NCBI GenBank assembly: GCA_902362375.1 | Contig: CABIVS010000014.1 | Coordinates: 25,016 to 89,015 of the forward strand | Direction of reading: 5' to 3' | Source: Bacteroidaceae bacterium | GTDB lineage: Bacteria; Bacteroidota; Bacteroidia; Bacteroidales; Bacteroidaceae | DNA length: 64,000 nt | Shown here: positions 53,498 through 61,709 of the stretch, piece by piece | Numbering within the stretch: the first letter of the stretch is position 1 | Layout: every line of letters begins with the position of its first letter | The notes under the pieces: model-generated | What the model saw: the letters and a program-made list of their open reading frames with translations, nothing else | The model's database searches: none | Told to the model about the DNA's origin: nothing | Translations under genes and position numbers: made by a program

Positions 53498-55837
53498 ATG
53501 AAGAAATATCTTTTAGTCCTGATCGGCCTGTGTTGTGTTCTGTCACACGTATTGGCTGAACATCCGGACTACCCTGAACTGAAGAAATCCGATGCGAATA
53601 TAATAGGTCATGTACTGGATAAAAAAACGAAAGAACATCTTCCGTACATCACCATTGCACTGAAAGGAACGACCATAGGAACGGTGACCGATGCTACCGG
53701 GCATTATTTTTTGAAGAATTTGCCGGAAGGAAATTTTATACTGGAAGTTAGTTCAGTAGGTTACAAGACAGTGACCCGCAACGTAACTCTGAAAAAAGGA
53801 AAGACACTGGAAGAAGATTTTGAAATAGAAGAGGATGCGATTGCTCTCGACGGAGTAGTGGTTTCCGCCAACCGGAGTGAAACGACACGCCGTATGGCTC
53901 CTACTTTAGTGAATGTCGTCGACCTGAAACTTTTTGAAACCACTAACTCTTCTACTTTATCACAAGGACTGAACTTCCAGCCCGGAGTGCGTGTGGAGAC
54001 AAATTGCCAGAATTGTGGTTTCCAGCAAGTCCGCATCAATGGTCTGGACGGACCATATACGCAAATTCTGATCGATTCGCGTCCCGTATTCAGTGCCCTT
54101 TCCGGAGTGTATGGGCTGGAACAGATTCCTGCCAGTATGATTGAACGTGTAGAAGTGATGCGTGGGGGAGGCTCCGCCTTGTTCGGTTCTTCGGCTATTG
54201 CAGGAACAATTAATATAATCACTAAAGAGCCTTTACGCAATTCCGGTCAGCTATCGCACACCATTACTGCTTTGGGAGGAAGCTCCTCATTCGATAACAA
54301 CACCTCGCTGAATGCCTCATTGGTGACGGACGATCATCGTGCCGGATTGTATATCTTTGGACAGAACCGCCACCGGTCAGGATATGATTATGACGGAGAC
54401 GGATTTACCGAACTGCCCAAGTTGAAGAATCAAACAGTGGGTTTCCGCTCTTATCTGAAAACGAGTACTTACTCCAAACTGACCTTTGAATATCACCATA
54501 TGCAGGAATTTCGTCGTGGAGGGGATATGTTGAACCGTCCTCCTCACGAAGCGCATATTGCAGAGCAGTTGCAACATTCTATTGATGGTGGAAGTTTGAA
54601 ATTCGATTATTTCTCTCCGGATGAAAAGAACCGTCTAAGTGTCTTTGCATCGGCTGCCAATACAGACCGGGACAGTTATTACGGACCGGGCAACGATCCT
54701 CTGAAAGCCTATGGAAAGACGACGGATTTAACCGCTATGGGGGGCGCACAATACGTACATACGTTTGGCAAGTGCCTTTTTATGCCTTCTGATCTCACAG
54801 CAGGGCTTGAATATAACCGTGACCGCCTGAAAGATAACATGTGGGGATATGACCGTCACACGGATCAGACGGTGAATATTTACAGTGCTTTTCTGCAGAA
54901 CGAATGGAAGAACGACCGTTGGGGAATTCTGATTGGCGGTCGTCTGGATAAGCATAATATGGTGGATAATGTGATCTTTAGTCCCCGTGCCAACTTGCGT
55001 TTTAATCCTACCCGGAATATTAACCTGCGTTTGAGCTATTCTTCCGGATTTCGTGCTCCGCAGGCTTTTGATGAGGATATGCATATTGAAAATGTGGGCG
55101 GAACAGTGGCTATGATCGAGCGTGCAAAGGATTTGAAAGAAGAGAAATCCCAAAGTTTCAGTGCTTCTGCAGATATGTATCATCGTTTCGGAGCATTCCA
55201 GACGAACTTGTTGATTGAGGGTTTTTATACAAGACTGACCGATGTTTTTGTATTGGGCGAACCTTACGACCGTGGTGATGGTATATTAGTGAAAACACGT
55301 AGCAATGGCCCCGGTGCTAAAGTGATGGGATTGACACTGGAAGGTAAAGTGGCTTATCTGTCTATCCTGCAAATACAAGCGGGATTGACTTTACAGCGTA
55401 GCCGATACGATGAACCACATAAGTGGCATGATGATGCACCGGCAGAAAAGAAGATTTTCCGTACTCCCGATACATACGGTTATTTTACTGCCACATATAC
55501 TCCCGTCAAACCTTTGTCTATCGCCCTGTCAGGAACATATACCGGCAAAATGTTAGTGCAACGTATGGATATCACTGCCGAGAATGCCAAACTGGGTGAA
55601 ATGCCTGAAAGAAAAGCGGAAGCAATCAGAACACCTCGTTTCTTTGATTTGGGAGTGAAACTGGCTTATGACTTCAAGCTATACAAAACAGTTGATTTGC
55701 AATTAAACGGCGGAGTTCAGAATATTTTCGAGTCTTATCAGAAGGACTTTGACAGAGGAGCTAACCGGGATTCCGGTTACATTTACGGTCCTTCTTTGCC
55801 GAGAAGTTTCTTTGCCGGGGTGAAGATTAGTTATTAA
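53498..55837 (+). CDS. TonB-dependent receptor, copy 2
   Basis: This 779-residue receptor is closely similar to that at 50596 from the signal peptide to the last ISY. It has the same regulatory-like domain, the plug with NCQNCGFQQVRINGLDG, and the barrel. The main differences are in outer loops near residues 580-600 (PYDRGDGILVKTRSNG) and 700-720 (a MDITAENAKLGEMPERKAE insertion), which could tune ligand choice. It forms a tandem duplicate unit with the His-rich protein gene upstream. No terminator is evident right after it. A palindrome array follows. Confidence 0.88.
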   Translation: MKKYLLVLIGLCCVLSHVLAEHPDYPELKKSDANIIGHVLDKKTKEHLPYITIALKGTTIGTVTDATGHYFLKNLPEGNFILEVSSVGYKTVTRNVTLKKGKTLEEDFEIEEDAIALDGVVVSANRSETTRRMAPTLVNVVDLKLFETTNSSTLSQGLNFQPGVRVETNCQNCGFQQVRINGLDGPYTQILIDSRPVFSALSGVYGLEQIPASMIERVEVMRGGGSALFGSSAIAGTINIITKEPLRNSGQLSHTITALGGSSSFDNNTSLNASLVTDDHRAGLYIFGQNRHRSGYDYDGDGFTELPKLKNQTVGFRSYLKTSTYSKLTFEYHHMQEFRRGGDMLNRPPHEAHIAEQLQHSIDGGSLKFDYFSPDEKNRLSVFASAANTDRDSYYGPGNDPLKAYGKTTDLTAMGGAQYVHTFGKCLFMPSDLTAGLEYNRDRLKDNMWGYDRHTDQTVNIYSAFLQNEWKNDRWGILIGGRLDKHNMVDNVIFSPRANLRFNPTRNINLRLSYSSGFRAPQAFDEDMHIENVGGTVAMIERAKDLKEEKSQSFSASADMYHRFGAFQTNLLIEGFYTRLTDVFVLGEPYDRGDGILVKTRSNGPGAKVMGLTLEGKVAYLSILQIQAGLTLQRSRYDEPHKWHDDAPAEKKIFRTPDTYGYFTATYTPVKPLSIALSGTYTGKMLVQRMDITAENAKLGEMPERKAEAIRTPRFFDLGVKLAYDFKLYKTVDLQLNGGVQNIFESYQKDFDRGANRDSGYIYGPSLPRSFFAGVKISY

Positions 55838-55850
55838 CCGGTCATAAAAA

Positions 55851-56035
55851 TAGTTTCCCGGCACGGTACTTTTAGTTTCATGCGTTGAAACTATTTGTTC
55901 CCCTATGGGAAACTGTAGTTTCCCCGTAGAGAAACCATAGTTCCCCCATAGGGGAAACAACAGTTCCCTTACGGGGAAAACATTGTATTCTTTGGAGAAA
56001 CTAAAGTTTCAAGCGGCTGAAACCAATGTATCGTA
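55851..56035. repeat. Array of short palindromes based on GTTTCCCC/GGGGAAAC
   Basis: About six imperfect inverted repeats lie head to tail, among them TAGTTTCA...TGAAACTA (55873-55893), GTTCCCCTATGGGAAAC, GTTTCCCCGTAGAGAAAC, GTTCCCCCATAGGGGAAAC and GTTCCCTTACGGGGAAAAC. Each is about 17-20 bp with a TA- or TG-rich centre and spacers of 4-8 nt. No gene is present. It may act in mRNA 3' ends or as a protein-binding array, but its function is unknown to me. Confidence 0.7.
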
Positions 56036-56081
56036 TAGAGATTCATTCTTTTTCCTTATTGATCATTGATTGATCAGGCAG

Positions 56082-56183
56082 GGTGATAGGTGATAGATGT
56101 GGTGATAGGTTGCAAACAACCTGTCACCATCCCTGAAAGTACCATGAATAAAGGTTTTTAGAAGTGCTGGTGATAGGTGATAG
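56082..56183. repeat. GGTGATAGGTGATAG repeats with an internal hairpin
   Basis: Two identical 15-bp copies (56082-56096 and 56169-56183) flank a hairpin made of a third GGTGATAGGTTG and its complement (56101-56112 with 56117-56128, loop CAAA, one G:U pair). The segment lies between the palindrome array and the 3' end of the CDF gene. Confidence 0.65.
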
Positions 56184-56216
56184 AGGAAAGTGAAAAAATC
56201 TCTGTGTAGAGATGGA

Positions 56217-57131
56217 TTAAACCATATCTTTATCGACCCCGAATTTTTCTCCTGTCTGGCATTTACCGGCGGGTTCCACATGTACCAGAATGTCATATAC
56301 GTTATCTATCGAATTGATAATGCTTTTCTCCACCGAATCGGCAATCTCATGAGCTTGCGTGATCGTGATTTCCGGATTCACTTCTATATCAAGGGTAATC
56401 ATATAGAGATTTCCTATCATTCGTGATCTGACGCGATGCGGATTACTGGCACCGGGCACTTTCTCTACAGCCTCGAATATCTTGTTGTATACATTGACAT
56501 CTTTCACTCCGTCCATCAGTTCCACATTCGAATCAATGAAAATACTGATGGAAGATTTGATGATGAAGAGGCTGATTATCAATCCTGTTATTGAATCGAG
56601 TATCGGTAATTTGAAGATGAAAGTAAATATCAATCCTAATAAGACACCTGTTGAGATGACAACATCATTCCGCATATTGATGGCATTTGCAGTCAGCATG
56701 GAGCTGTCGATCTTCTTTCCCTGTTTGTACTGGTATGAAGCCAGTAAGAGTTTACCGATAATAGAAAATACAGTGACATAGATGGCGATAGCCGATGGTA
56801 TTTCTTTCACTTCATCCGAAAAGATACTTTTAGTGGACGATAGCAGCATTTGTGCGCCGGCATAGAATATCACGAGTGATAGAATCTTTGTTGCGATCCC
56901 TTCCGCTTTCTCATAGCCGAATACATACTTCTTTGAAGGAGGGCGGTTGATGAGGCGTGCCGTAAAAATCATAACGATAGAGATAACAACATCGGTTGCC
57001 GAGTCGATACCGTCGCCGACTACGGCTAAACTACCGGCAAACAAACCGATGATGATTTTGGATGCGGACAGGATTGCATTGCCAATTGTACTGATCCATG
57101 AGGTTTTGATTAATATTTGTTCTCTTGACAT
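56217..57131 (-). CDS. Cation diffusion facilitator (FieF-like)
   Basis: This 304-residue CDF protein has six spans and a cytoplasmic C-terminal domain (from about 215, with ...ITLDIEVNPEITITQAHEIADSVEKSI). The transport-site pairs are GDGID/D in span 2 (AVVGDGIDSATDV) and a later NAINMRND in span 5. The DD/xxD arrangement is of the Fe/Zn or Mn type rather than the HD/HD Zn type of the exporter at 37898. It differs from that protein in length of the N-terminus and has no His stretch. It is convergent with the TonB pair and has its own promoter. Confidence 0.87.
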   Translation of the reverse strand: MSREQILIKTSWISTIGNAILSASKIIIGLFAGSLAVVGDGIDSATDVVISIVMIFTARLINRPPSKKYVFGYEKAEGIATKILSLVIFYAGAQMLLSSTKSIFSDEVKEIPSAIAIYVTVFSIIGKLLLASYQYKQGKKIDSSMLTANAINMRNDVVISTGVLLGLIFTFIFKLPILDSITGLIISLFIIKSSISIFIDSNVELMDGVKDVNVYNKIFEAVEKVPGASNPHRVRSRMIGNLYMITLDIEVNPEITITQAHEIADSVEKSIINSIDNVYDILVHVEPAGKCQTGEKFGVDKDMV

Positions 57132-57172
57132 TGAAGTGATTCTTTAGATTTGTTTGTAATGGGATTGGGCAG

Positions 57173-57180
57173 CAAAGATA
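57173..57180 (-). promoter_or_regulatory. Likely -7 element of the FieF-like gene
   Basis: TATCTTTG on the minus strand fits the consensus and lies 41 nt before the start codon. The -33 region is weak. Confidence 0.5.
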
Positions 57181-57317
57181 AACATTAATAGGAGTTTGTG
57201 ACATGAAGTCGCAAAAAAAACTTTTTCCGCCTTTTTAGTACTTTATGCCTTTTAGTTGTATTATATATAGATGGTCAATTAAAAACAGGACAAATCATTT
57301 ATTAAATAGTTAACCGC

Positions 57318-59624
57318 ATGTTCAAAAAATTAAGTAGTTCTTTACTCATTGTGTCAGTTTGTGTTTTTTCTTCTTGTACGTCTACCGTCAAGCAAGAAAT
57401 TGCAATCTTGCCTACCCCCGTTAGTCTGACCGAGCAGTCGGGCTCGTTTGTTTTAAAAGATGGCATGAAAATCGGAGTTTCCGATCAGTCGTTGTTTCCC
57501 GCTGCCGGATACCTGCAGGAAATTCTTCGGAATGTCATATCGTCTTCTGTTGAAGTCACTACCGATAAGAGTCAGGTAGATATGTATTTTCAGTTGAAAG
57601 ATACTATTGGAAAGCCCGGTTCTTATAAGCTTGAGTCTGCACCGGAGTATATTCGAGTAGAGGCAACTGACTATTCAGGCATTATTTCTGCTATTACTAC
57701 TATTCGCCAGTTGCTTCCTGCAACGATAGAAGTGCAGGGAGAGAAACAGAATTATTCTATCCCTGTCGTGCAAATAGAAGATGCGCCACGGTTTGAATGG
57801 CGTGGGTTTATGTTGGACGCTTCCCGTCATTTCTGGAATAAGGAAGAAGTGAAGCATGTGTTAGACCTGATGTCTTTGTATAAACTTAATAAGTTCCATT
57901 GGCATCTGTCCGACGATCAAGGTTGGCGTATAGAAATCGAGAAATATCCATTACTTACGGAAAAAGGGGCTTGGCGTAAATTCAATACGCAGGATCGTAC
58001 CTGTATGGCACGTGCGAAAGAAGAAGATAATACCGATTTCCTGATTCCGGAAGATAAGATACGTATTGTGGAAGGAGATACACTGTATGGAGGTTATTAC
58101 ACTCACGATGATATAAAAGAAATAGTAGCCTATGCTGCGCAAAGAGGAATTGATGTCATTCCTGAGATTGATATGCCGGGACATTTCCTGGCAGCTATCG
58201 GTCAATATCCGGAATTGGCGTGCGACGGATTAATCGGGTGGGGGGAGACATTCTCTTCTCCTATCTGTCCGGGCAAAGACGCAACACTGGAGTTCTGCCG
58301 AAATGTGTTCAAAGAAGTTTTTGAACTTTTCCCTTATGAATATGTGCACATGGGTGGTGATGAAGTGGAAAAAGCCAACTGGAAGAAATGTCCTCTTTGT
58401 CAGAAACGGATTCGTACGGAGAAACTGGGGTCGGTAGAAGAACTTCAGGCATGGTTTGTACGTGACATGGAGAAATTCTTCCTTGTCAACGGAAAGAAAC
58501 TCATAGGTTGGGATGAAGTGGTATCCGACGGATTATCTTCCGATGCTGCTATTACCTGGTGGAGAAGTTGGGCGAAAGATGCATTGCCTACGGCAACTGC
58601 ACAAAAGCAGAAAGTGATTGCTTGTCCGAATGAATATTTCTATTTCGATTATGCGCAGGATCAGAATTCAGTAAAGAAAATACTTGCGTATGATCCGTGT
58701 GCAGACGAGCGGTTATCGCCGGAACAGAAGAAATATATCTGGGGGGTGCAGGCGAATCTCTGGGCTGAATGGATTCCGACCATGAAGCGCATTGAATATT
58801 TGATTGTTCCCCGTATGATAGCATTGAGTGAGATAGCTTGGGCGGAGCCGGCAGCTAAACCGGGTCTCGAAGAATTCTATCGTCAGCTTGTTCCGCAATT
58901 TAAGCGGATGGATGTGATGAGGGTAAATTATCGGGTGCCTGATTTGCAGGGATTCTATAAAGTGAATGCATTTATTGATGAAACAACAGTGGAATTGACA
59001 TGTCCGTTACCCGGTACTGAAATACGTTATACAACAGACGGTAGTATGCCTGCCAAAGAATCAGCTCTTTATAACGGCGCTTTGAAAGTAGGGGAGACTA
59101 CGGATTTCGCTTTCCGCACTTTTCGTCCGGATGGTTCTCCTTCGGATGTGGTGCGTACCAAGTATGTAAAGGCTCCTTATGCGGAGGCGGTGGCTGCTCC
59201 GGCTGCTTTGCAGCCCGGTTTGAAAGCTGTATGGCACGATTTCCGTGGTAATCTTTGTGCGGATATTGATGCGGCTCCTGTCAAAGGGGAGTATGTGGTG
59301 GAATCGGTATCCATTCCCGAAGAGGTGGAAGGAAATATTGGTCTGGTATTGACCGGTTATCTGGAAGTTCCTGCCGATGGTATCTATACATTTGCCCTTC
59401 TCTCGGACGACGGTAGCACGTTAATGCTTGACGGTGAATTGTTGGGAGATAATGATGGAGCACATTCGCCGGTAGAGATTATGGTGCAGAAGGCTTTGAA
59501 AGCCGGGCTTCATCCGATAGAGGTGCGTTACTTCGATTGTAACGGAGGCGTATTGCAGATGGAATTGGTGAATGAAAAAGGTGAAAAAGAAGTATTGCCA
59601 AGTGCATGGCTGAAACATGAATAA
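57318..59624 (+). CDS. Secreted GH20 beta-N-acetylhexosaminidase with PA14 domain
   Basis: This 768-residue lipoprotein (signal ending VFSSCTS) releases terminal GlcNAc or GalNAc residues from glycans such as mucin O-glycans or N-glycans. Domains in order: GH20b (about 28-148), the GH20 barrel (about 150-520) with WRGFMLDASRHFW, HWHLSDDQGWRIEI and the catalytic pair Asp348-Glu349 in HMGGDEVEK, a chitobiase-type C-terminal Fn3-like domain (about 555-620, RYTTDGSMPAKES), and a PA14 carbohydrate-binding-like domain (about 630-755). It is not next to a SusCD pair in this window. Confidence 0.93.
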   Translation: MFKKLSSSLLIVSVCVFSSCTSTVKQEIAILPTPVSLTEQSGSFVLKDGMKIGVSDQSLFPAAGYLQEILRNVISSSVEVTTDKSQVDMYFQLKDTIGKPGSYKLESAPEYIRVEATDYSGIISAITTIRQLLPATIEVQGEKQNYSIPVVQIEDAPRFEWRGFMLDASRHFWNKEEVKHVLDLMSLYKLNKFHWHLSDDQGWRIEIEKYPLLTEKGAWRKFNTQDRTCMARAKEEDNTDFLIPEDKIRIVEGDTLYGGYYTHDDIKEIVAYAAQRGIDVIPEIDMPGHFLAAIGQYPELACDGLIGWGETFSSPICPGKDATLEFCRNVFKEVFELFPYEYVHMGGDEVEKANWKKCPLCQKRIRTEKLGSVEELQAWFVRDMEKFFLVNGKKLIGWDEVVSDGLSSDAAITWWRSWAKDALPTATAQKQKVIACPNEYFYFDYAQDQNSVKKILAYDPCADERLSPEQKKYIWGVQANLWAEWIPTMKRIEYLIVPRMIALSEIAWAEPAAKPGLEEFYRQLVPQFKRMDVMRVNYRVPDLQGFYKVNAFIDETTVELTCPLPGTEIRYTTDGSMPAKESALYNGALKVGETTDFAFRTFRPDGSPSDVVRTKYVKAPYAEAVAAPAALQPGLKAVWHDFRGNLCADIDAAPVKGEYVVESVSIPEEVEGNIGLVLTGYLEVPADGIYTFALLSDDGSTLMLDGELLGDNDGAHSPVEIMVQKALKAGLHPIEVRYFDCNGGVLQMELVNEKGEKEVLPSAWLKHE

Positions 59625-59692
59625 CTATTCTGTTGTTTCAATCATTACTTATTCGTTATAGTCTGAATAGCAAATTTCATTATTTTTAGGTA

Positions 59693-59723
59693 TTGTCCGT
59701 CTTGCCGGCGAGCCGTACCTTTG
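59693..59723 (+). promoter_or_regulatory. Promoter of a short transcript
   Basis: TTG at 59693-59695, a 20-nt spacer and TACCTTTG at 59716-59723 closely match the Bacteroides consensus. Transcription should begin near 59730. Confidence 0.75.
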
Positions 59724-59743
59724 CAGAAAATAATTGAAAACTT

Positions 59744-59830
59744 ATGCGAATCAGTGAGAGACGAGTCGAGATTAATCATATATCAAAGGTGCACATGCAC
59801 CGGATTGAATGGGATGAAGAGAGCTTATAG
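59744..59830 (+). CDS. Possible 28-residue peptide within the short transcript
   Basis: The frame starts at the ATG at 59744 and encodes a polar, charged peptide (MRISERRVEINHISKVHMHR... ending WDEESL). Its stop codon lies within the terminator stem loop. That would let a translating ribosome disrupt the hairpin, as in leader-peptide attenuation, but no run of regulatory codons is visible. Position between promoter and terminator is the only support. Confidence 0.35.
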   Translation: MRISERRVEINHISKVHMHRIEWDEESL

Positions 59831-59854
59831 AAATATAAGCTCTCTTTTTTTTTG
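59818..59854 (+). terminator. Strong intrinsic terminator before the ABC genes
   Basis: A 12-bp perfect stem (59818-59829 with 59834-59845) with a GAAA tetraloop is followed by nine T residues. It would end the short transcript about 80 nt before the ABC transporter genes. Confidence 0.9.
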
Positions 59855-59936
59855 AACGATTTCGAATATTGTTCTTTTTTGAAAACAAGCGATAAGTTAA
59901 ATGATTGTCGAACTTAATATAGATTGAACGTACGTT

Positions 59937-61709
59937 ATGAGTACATTGAAAAAACTTCAGAACTACATGGGTAAACGGAAAGTGCTTTTGCCTGCGGCAA
60001 TGCTGCTGTCTGCCCTAAGTGCCCTGGCGGGCATGTTGCCTTATATCCTTATTTGGCTGATTGTGAGAGAACTGCTTGAACACGGAGAGATAACCTCTTC
60101 CGGTAATGTGGTGACGTATGCCTGGTGGGCGGCAGGCATGGCCGTGGCGAGCATCGTCCTTTATTTTGCCGCATTGATGTCTTCGCATCTTGCAGCTTTT
60201 CGGGTTGAATCGAATTTGCGTAAAGAAGCCATGCGCCAGATAGTGCGTATGCCTCTCGGCTTCTTTGACATTAATACGAGCGGACGTATTCGCAAGATTA
60301 TAGATGACAATGCAGGGGTTACCCATAGTTTTCTGGCACATCAGTTGCCTGATCTTGCGGCTACTTTTCTAGTGCCGTTGGTAGCTGCCATACTGATTTT
60401 TGTGTTCGATTGGATACTCGGTCTGGCATGTATCGTCCCTGTAATTATTGCCATGCTGGTTATGGGTTTTATGATGAATGCGGAGGGACGGCAGTTTATG
60501 AAAAGCTATATGACTTCTCTGGAGGAAATGAATACCGAAGCTGTAGAGTATGTGAGAGGAATTCCCGTAGTGAAGGTTTTCCAGCAGACCATTTACTCTT
60601 TCAAGAACTTTCACCGCTGTATCATGAATTATAATAAAATGGTATTCGGCTATACACGAATGTGGGAGAAGCCGATGTCGCTCTATACCGTAATAATCAA
60701 TGGTTTTGTGTTTTTCCTTGCTCCGTTGGCTATTTTGCTGATTGGTTATTCAGGTAATTATGCATTGGTATTACTTAATTTCTTCCTGTTTGTTCTCATT
60801 ACTCCTGTATTCTCCCAAAGTATCATGAAGAGTATGTATCTCAATCAGGCTTTGGGGCAGGCGAGTGAAGCTATTGGACGTCTTGAGAATCTGGTTGCTT
60901 ATGAGCACCTGACTGTTGTAGAGCATCCACAATCGGTAAAGGAATTCAGTATTCAGTTCGAAAAAGTTTCCTTCAGCTATCCGGGAGCTAATCAAAAGGC
61001 GGTGGATGATGTTAGTTTCACTATTCCGCAAGGAAACACAGTAGCTCTTGTCGGAGCTTCGGGCGGAGGGAAAACAACGATTGCCCGTCTAGTTCCCCGT
61101 TTCTGGGAGGCAACGGAAGGGAAAGTTTTAATAGGTGGTATCAATGTAAGAGAAATCGCTCCCGAAGAACTGATGAAATATATTTCTTTCGTGTTCCAGA
61201 ACACAAAGCTGTTCAAGACTTCTCTGCTCGAAAATATCAAATATGGTAATCCCGACGCGACAATGGAGGAAGTGGAACGGGCAGTAGATATGGCACAGTG
61301 CCGGGAAATTATCAATAAACTTCCGCTCGGACTGAATACGAAGATTGGTACGGAGGGAACATATCTCTCCGGCGGGGAACAGCAACGGATCGTACTGGCA
61401 CGTGCAATCCTGAAAAATGCTCCTATCATTGTACTAGATGAGGCGACTGCTTTTGCCGACCCCGAAAATGAGCATCTCATCCAGCAAGCCTTGAAAGAAC
61501 TGACAAAAGGAAAAACCGTATTGATGATTGCTCATCGTCTTTCAAGCATCACTGATGCCGACAATATCCTCGTCATTGACAAGGGGAAGATTGCGGAACA
61601 AGGTACACATGCCAACCTGCTTGGTAAACAAGGCATCTATTATCATATGTGGAATGAATACCAGCAATCTGTTCGCTGGACAATAGGAAAGGAGGTTTCT
61701 AATGATTGA
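59937..61709 (+). CDS. ABC exporter-fold transporter half (permease-ATPase), subunit 1
   Basis: This 590-residue half transporter has six membrane spans (about 15-310) fused to an ATPase domain: Walker A GASGGGKTT (about 371-380), Q-loop FVFQNTKLF, signature LSGGEQQR (about 477-484), and Walker B IIVLDEATAFADPE. The D-loop wording ATAFADPENE and the pairing with a second half resemble YbtP/IrtA-type transporters, which have exporter fold but import iron-siderophores. Drug or lipid export is the other choice. Its stop overlaps the next start by 8 nt, so a heterodimer is expected. Confidence 0.88.
   Translation: MSTLKKLQNYMGKRKVLLPAAMLLSALSALAGMLPYILIWLIVRELLEHGEITSSGNVVTYAWWAAGMAVASIVLYFAALMSSHLAAFRVESNLRKEAMRQIVRMPLGFFDINTSGRIRKIIDDNAGVTHSFLAHQLPDLAATFLVPLVAAILIFVFDWILGLACIVPVIIAMLVMGFMMNAEGRQFMKSYMTSLEEMNTEAVEYVRGIPVVKVFQQTIYSFKNFHRCIMNYNKMVFGYTRMWEKPMSLYTVIINGFVFFLAPLAILLIGYSGNYALVLLNFFLFVLITPVFSQSIMKSMYLNQALGQASEAIGRLENLVAYEHLTVVEHPQSVKEFSIQFEKVSFSYPGANQKAVDDVSFTIPQGNTVALVGASGGGKTTIARLVPRFWEATEGKVLIGGINVREIAPEELMKYISFVFQNTKLFKTSLLENIKYGNPDATMEEVERAVDMAQCREIINKLPLGLNTKIGTEGTYLSGGEQQRIVLARAILKNAPIIVLDEATAFADPENEHLIQQALKELTKGKTVLMIAHRLSSITDADNILVIDKGKIAEQGTHANLLGKQGIYYHMWNEYQQSVRWTIGKEVSND
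61688..61696 (+). promoter_or_regulatory. Strong Shine-Dalgarno sequence for the second ABC subunit
   Basis: AAAGGAGGT lies 5 nt before the ATG at 61702, inside the end of the first ABC gene. Such a consensus site is rare for this kind of genome and may ensure equal translation of the two halves. Confidence 0.7.

Larger units (their letters stand above)
55838..56216. other. 379-nt gap made up mostly of repeats
   Basis: The whole gap between the second TonB receptor gene and the convergent CDF gene consists of the GTTTCCCC palindrome array and the GGTGATAG repeats, with a short TGATCATTGATTGATCA palindrome at about 56059-56075. A possible 77-codon minus-strand ORF through the repeats is not supported as a gene. 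Confidence 0.6.
59728..59854 (+). ncRNA. Candidate small RNA of about 125 nt
   Basis: A consensus promoter and a strong intrinsic terminator bracket this segment, so a short discrete RNA is expected. It contains a small hairpin (GGTGC-ACAT-GCACC at about 59788-59801) and the terminator stem. It could be a trans-acting small RNA, an attenuator leader for the ABC genes downstream, or the mRNA of a 28-residue peptide. The ends are inferred. Confidence 0.5.
59625..59936. other. 312-nt gap holding a short independent transcript unit
   Basis: Between the GH20 gene and the ABC transporter genes lie a promoter (59693-59723), a 28-codon frame (59744-59830) and a strong terminator (59818-59854). No promoter for the ABC genes is obvious in the AT-rich 80 nt after the terminator. 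Confidence 0.65.

Noticed and set aside
55851..56035. CRISPR array
   Set aside because: Repeats are short imperfect palindromes with 4-8-nt spacers of varied length, and no cas genes are present in the window.
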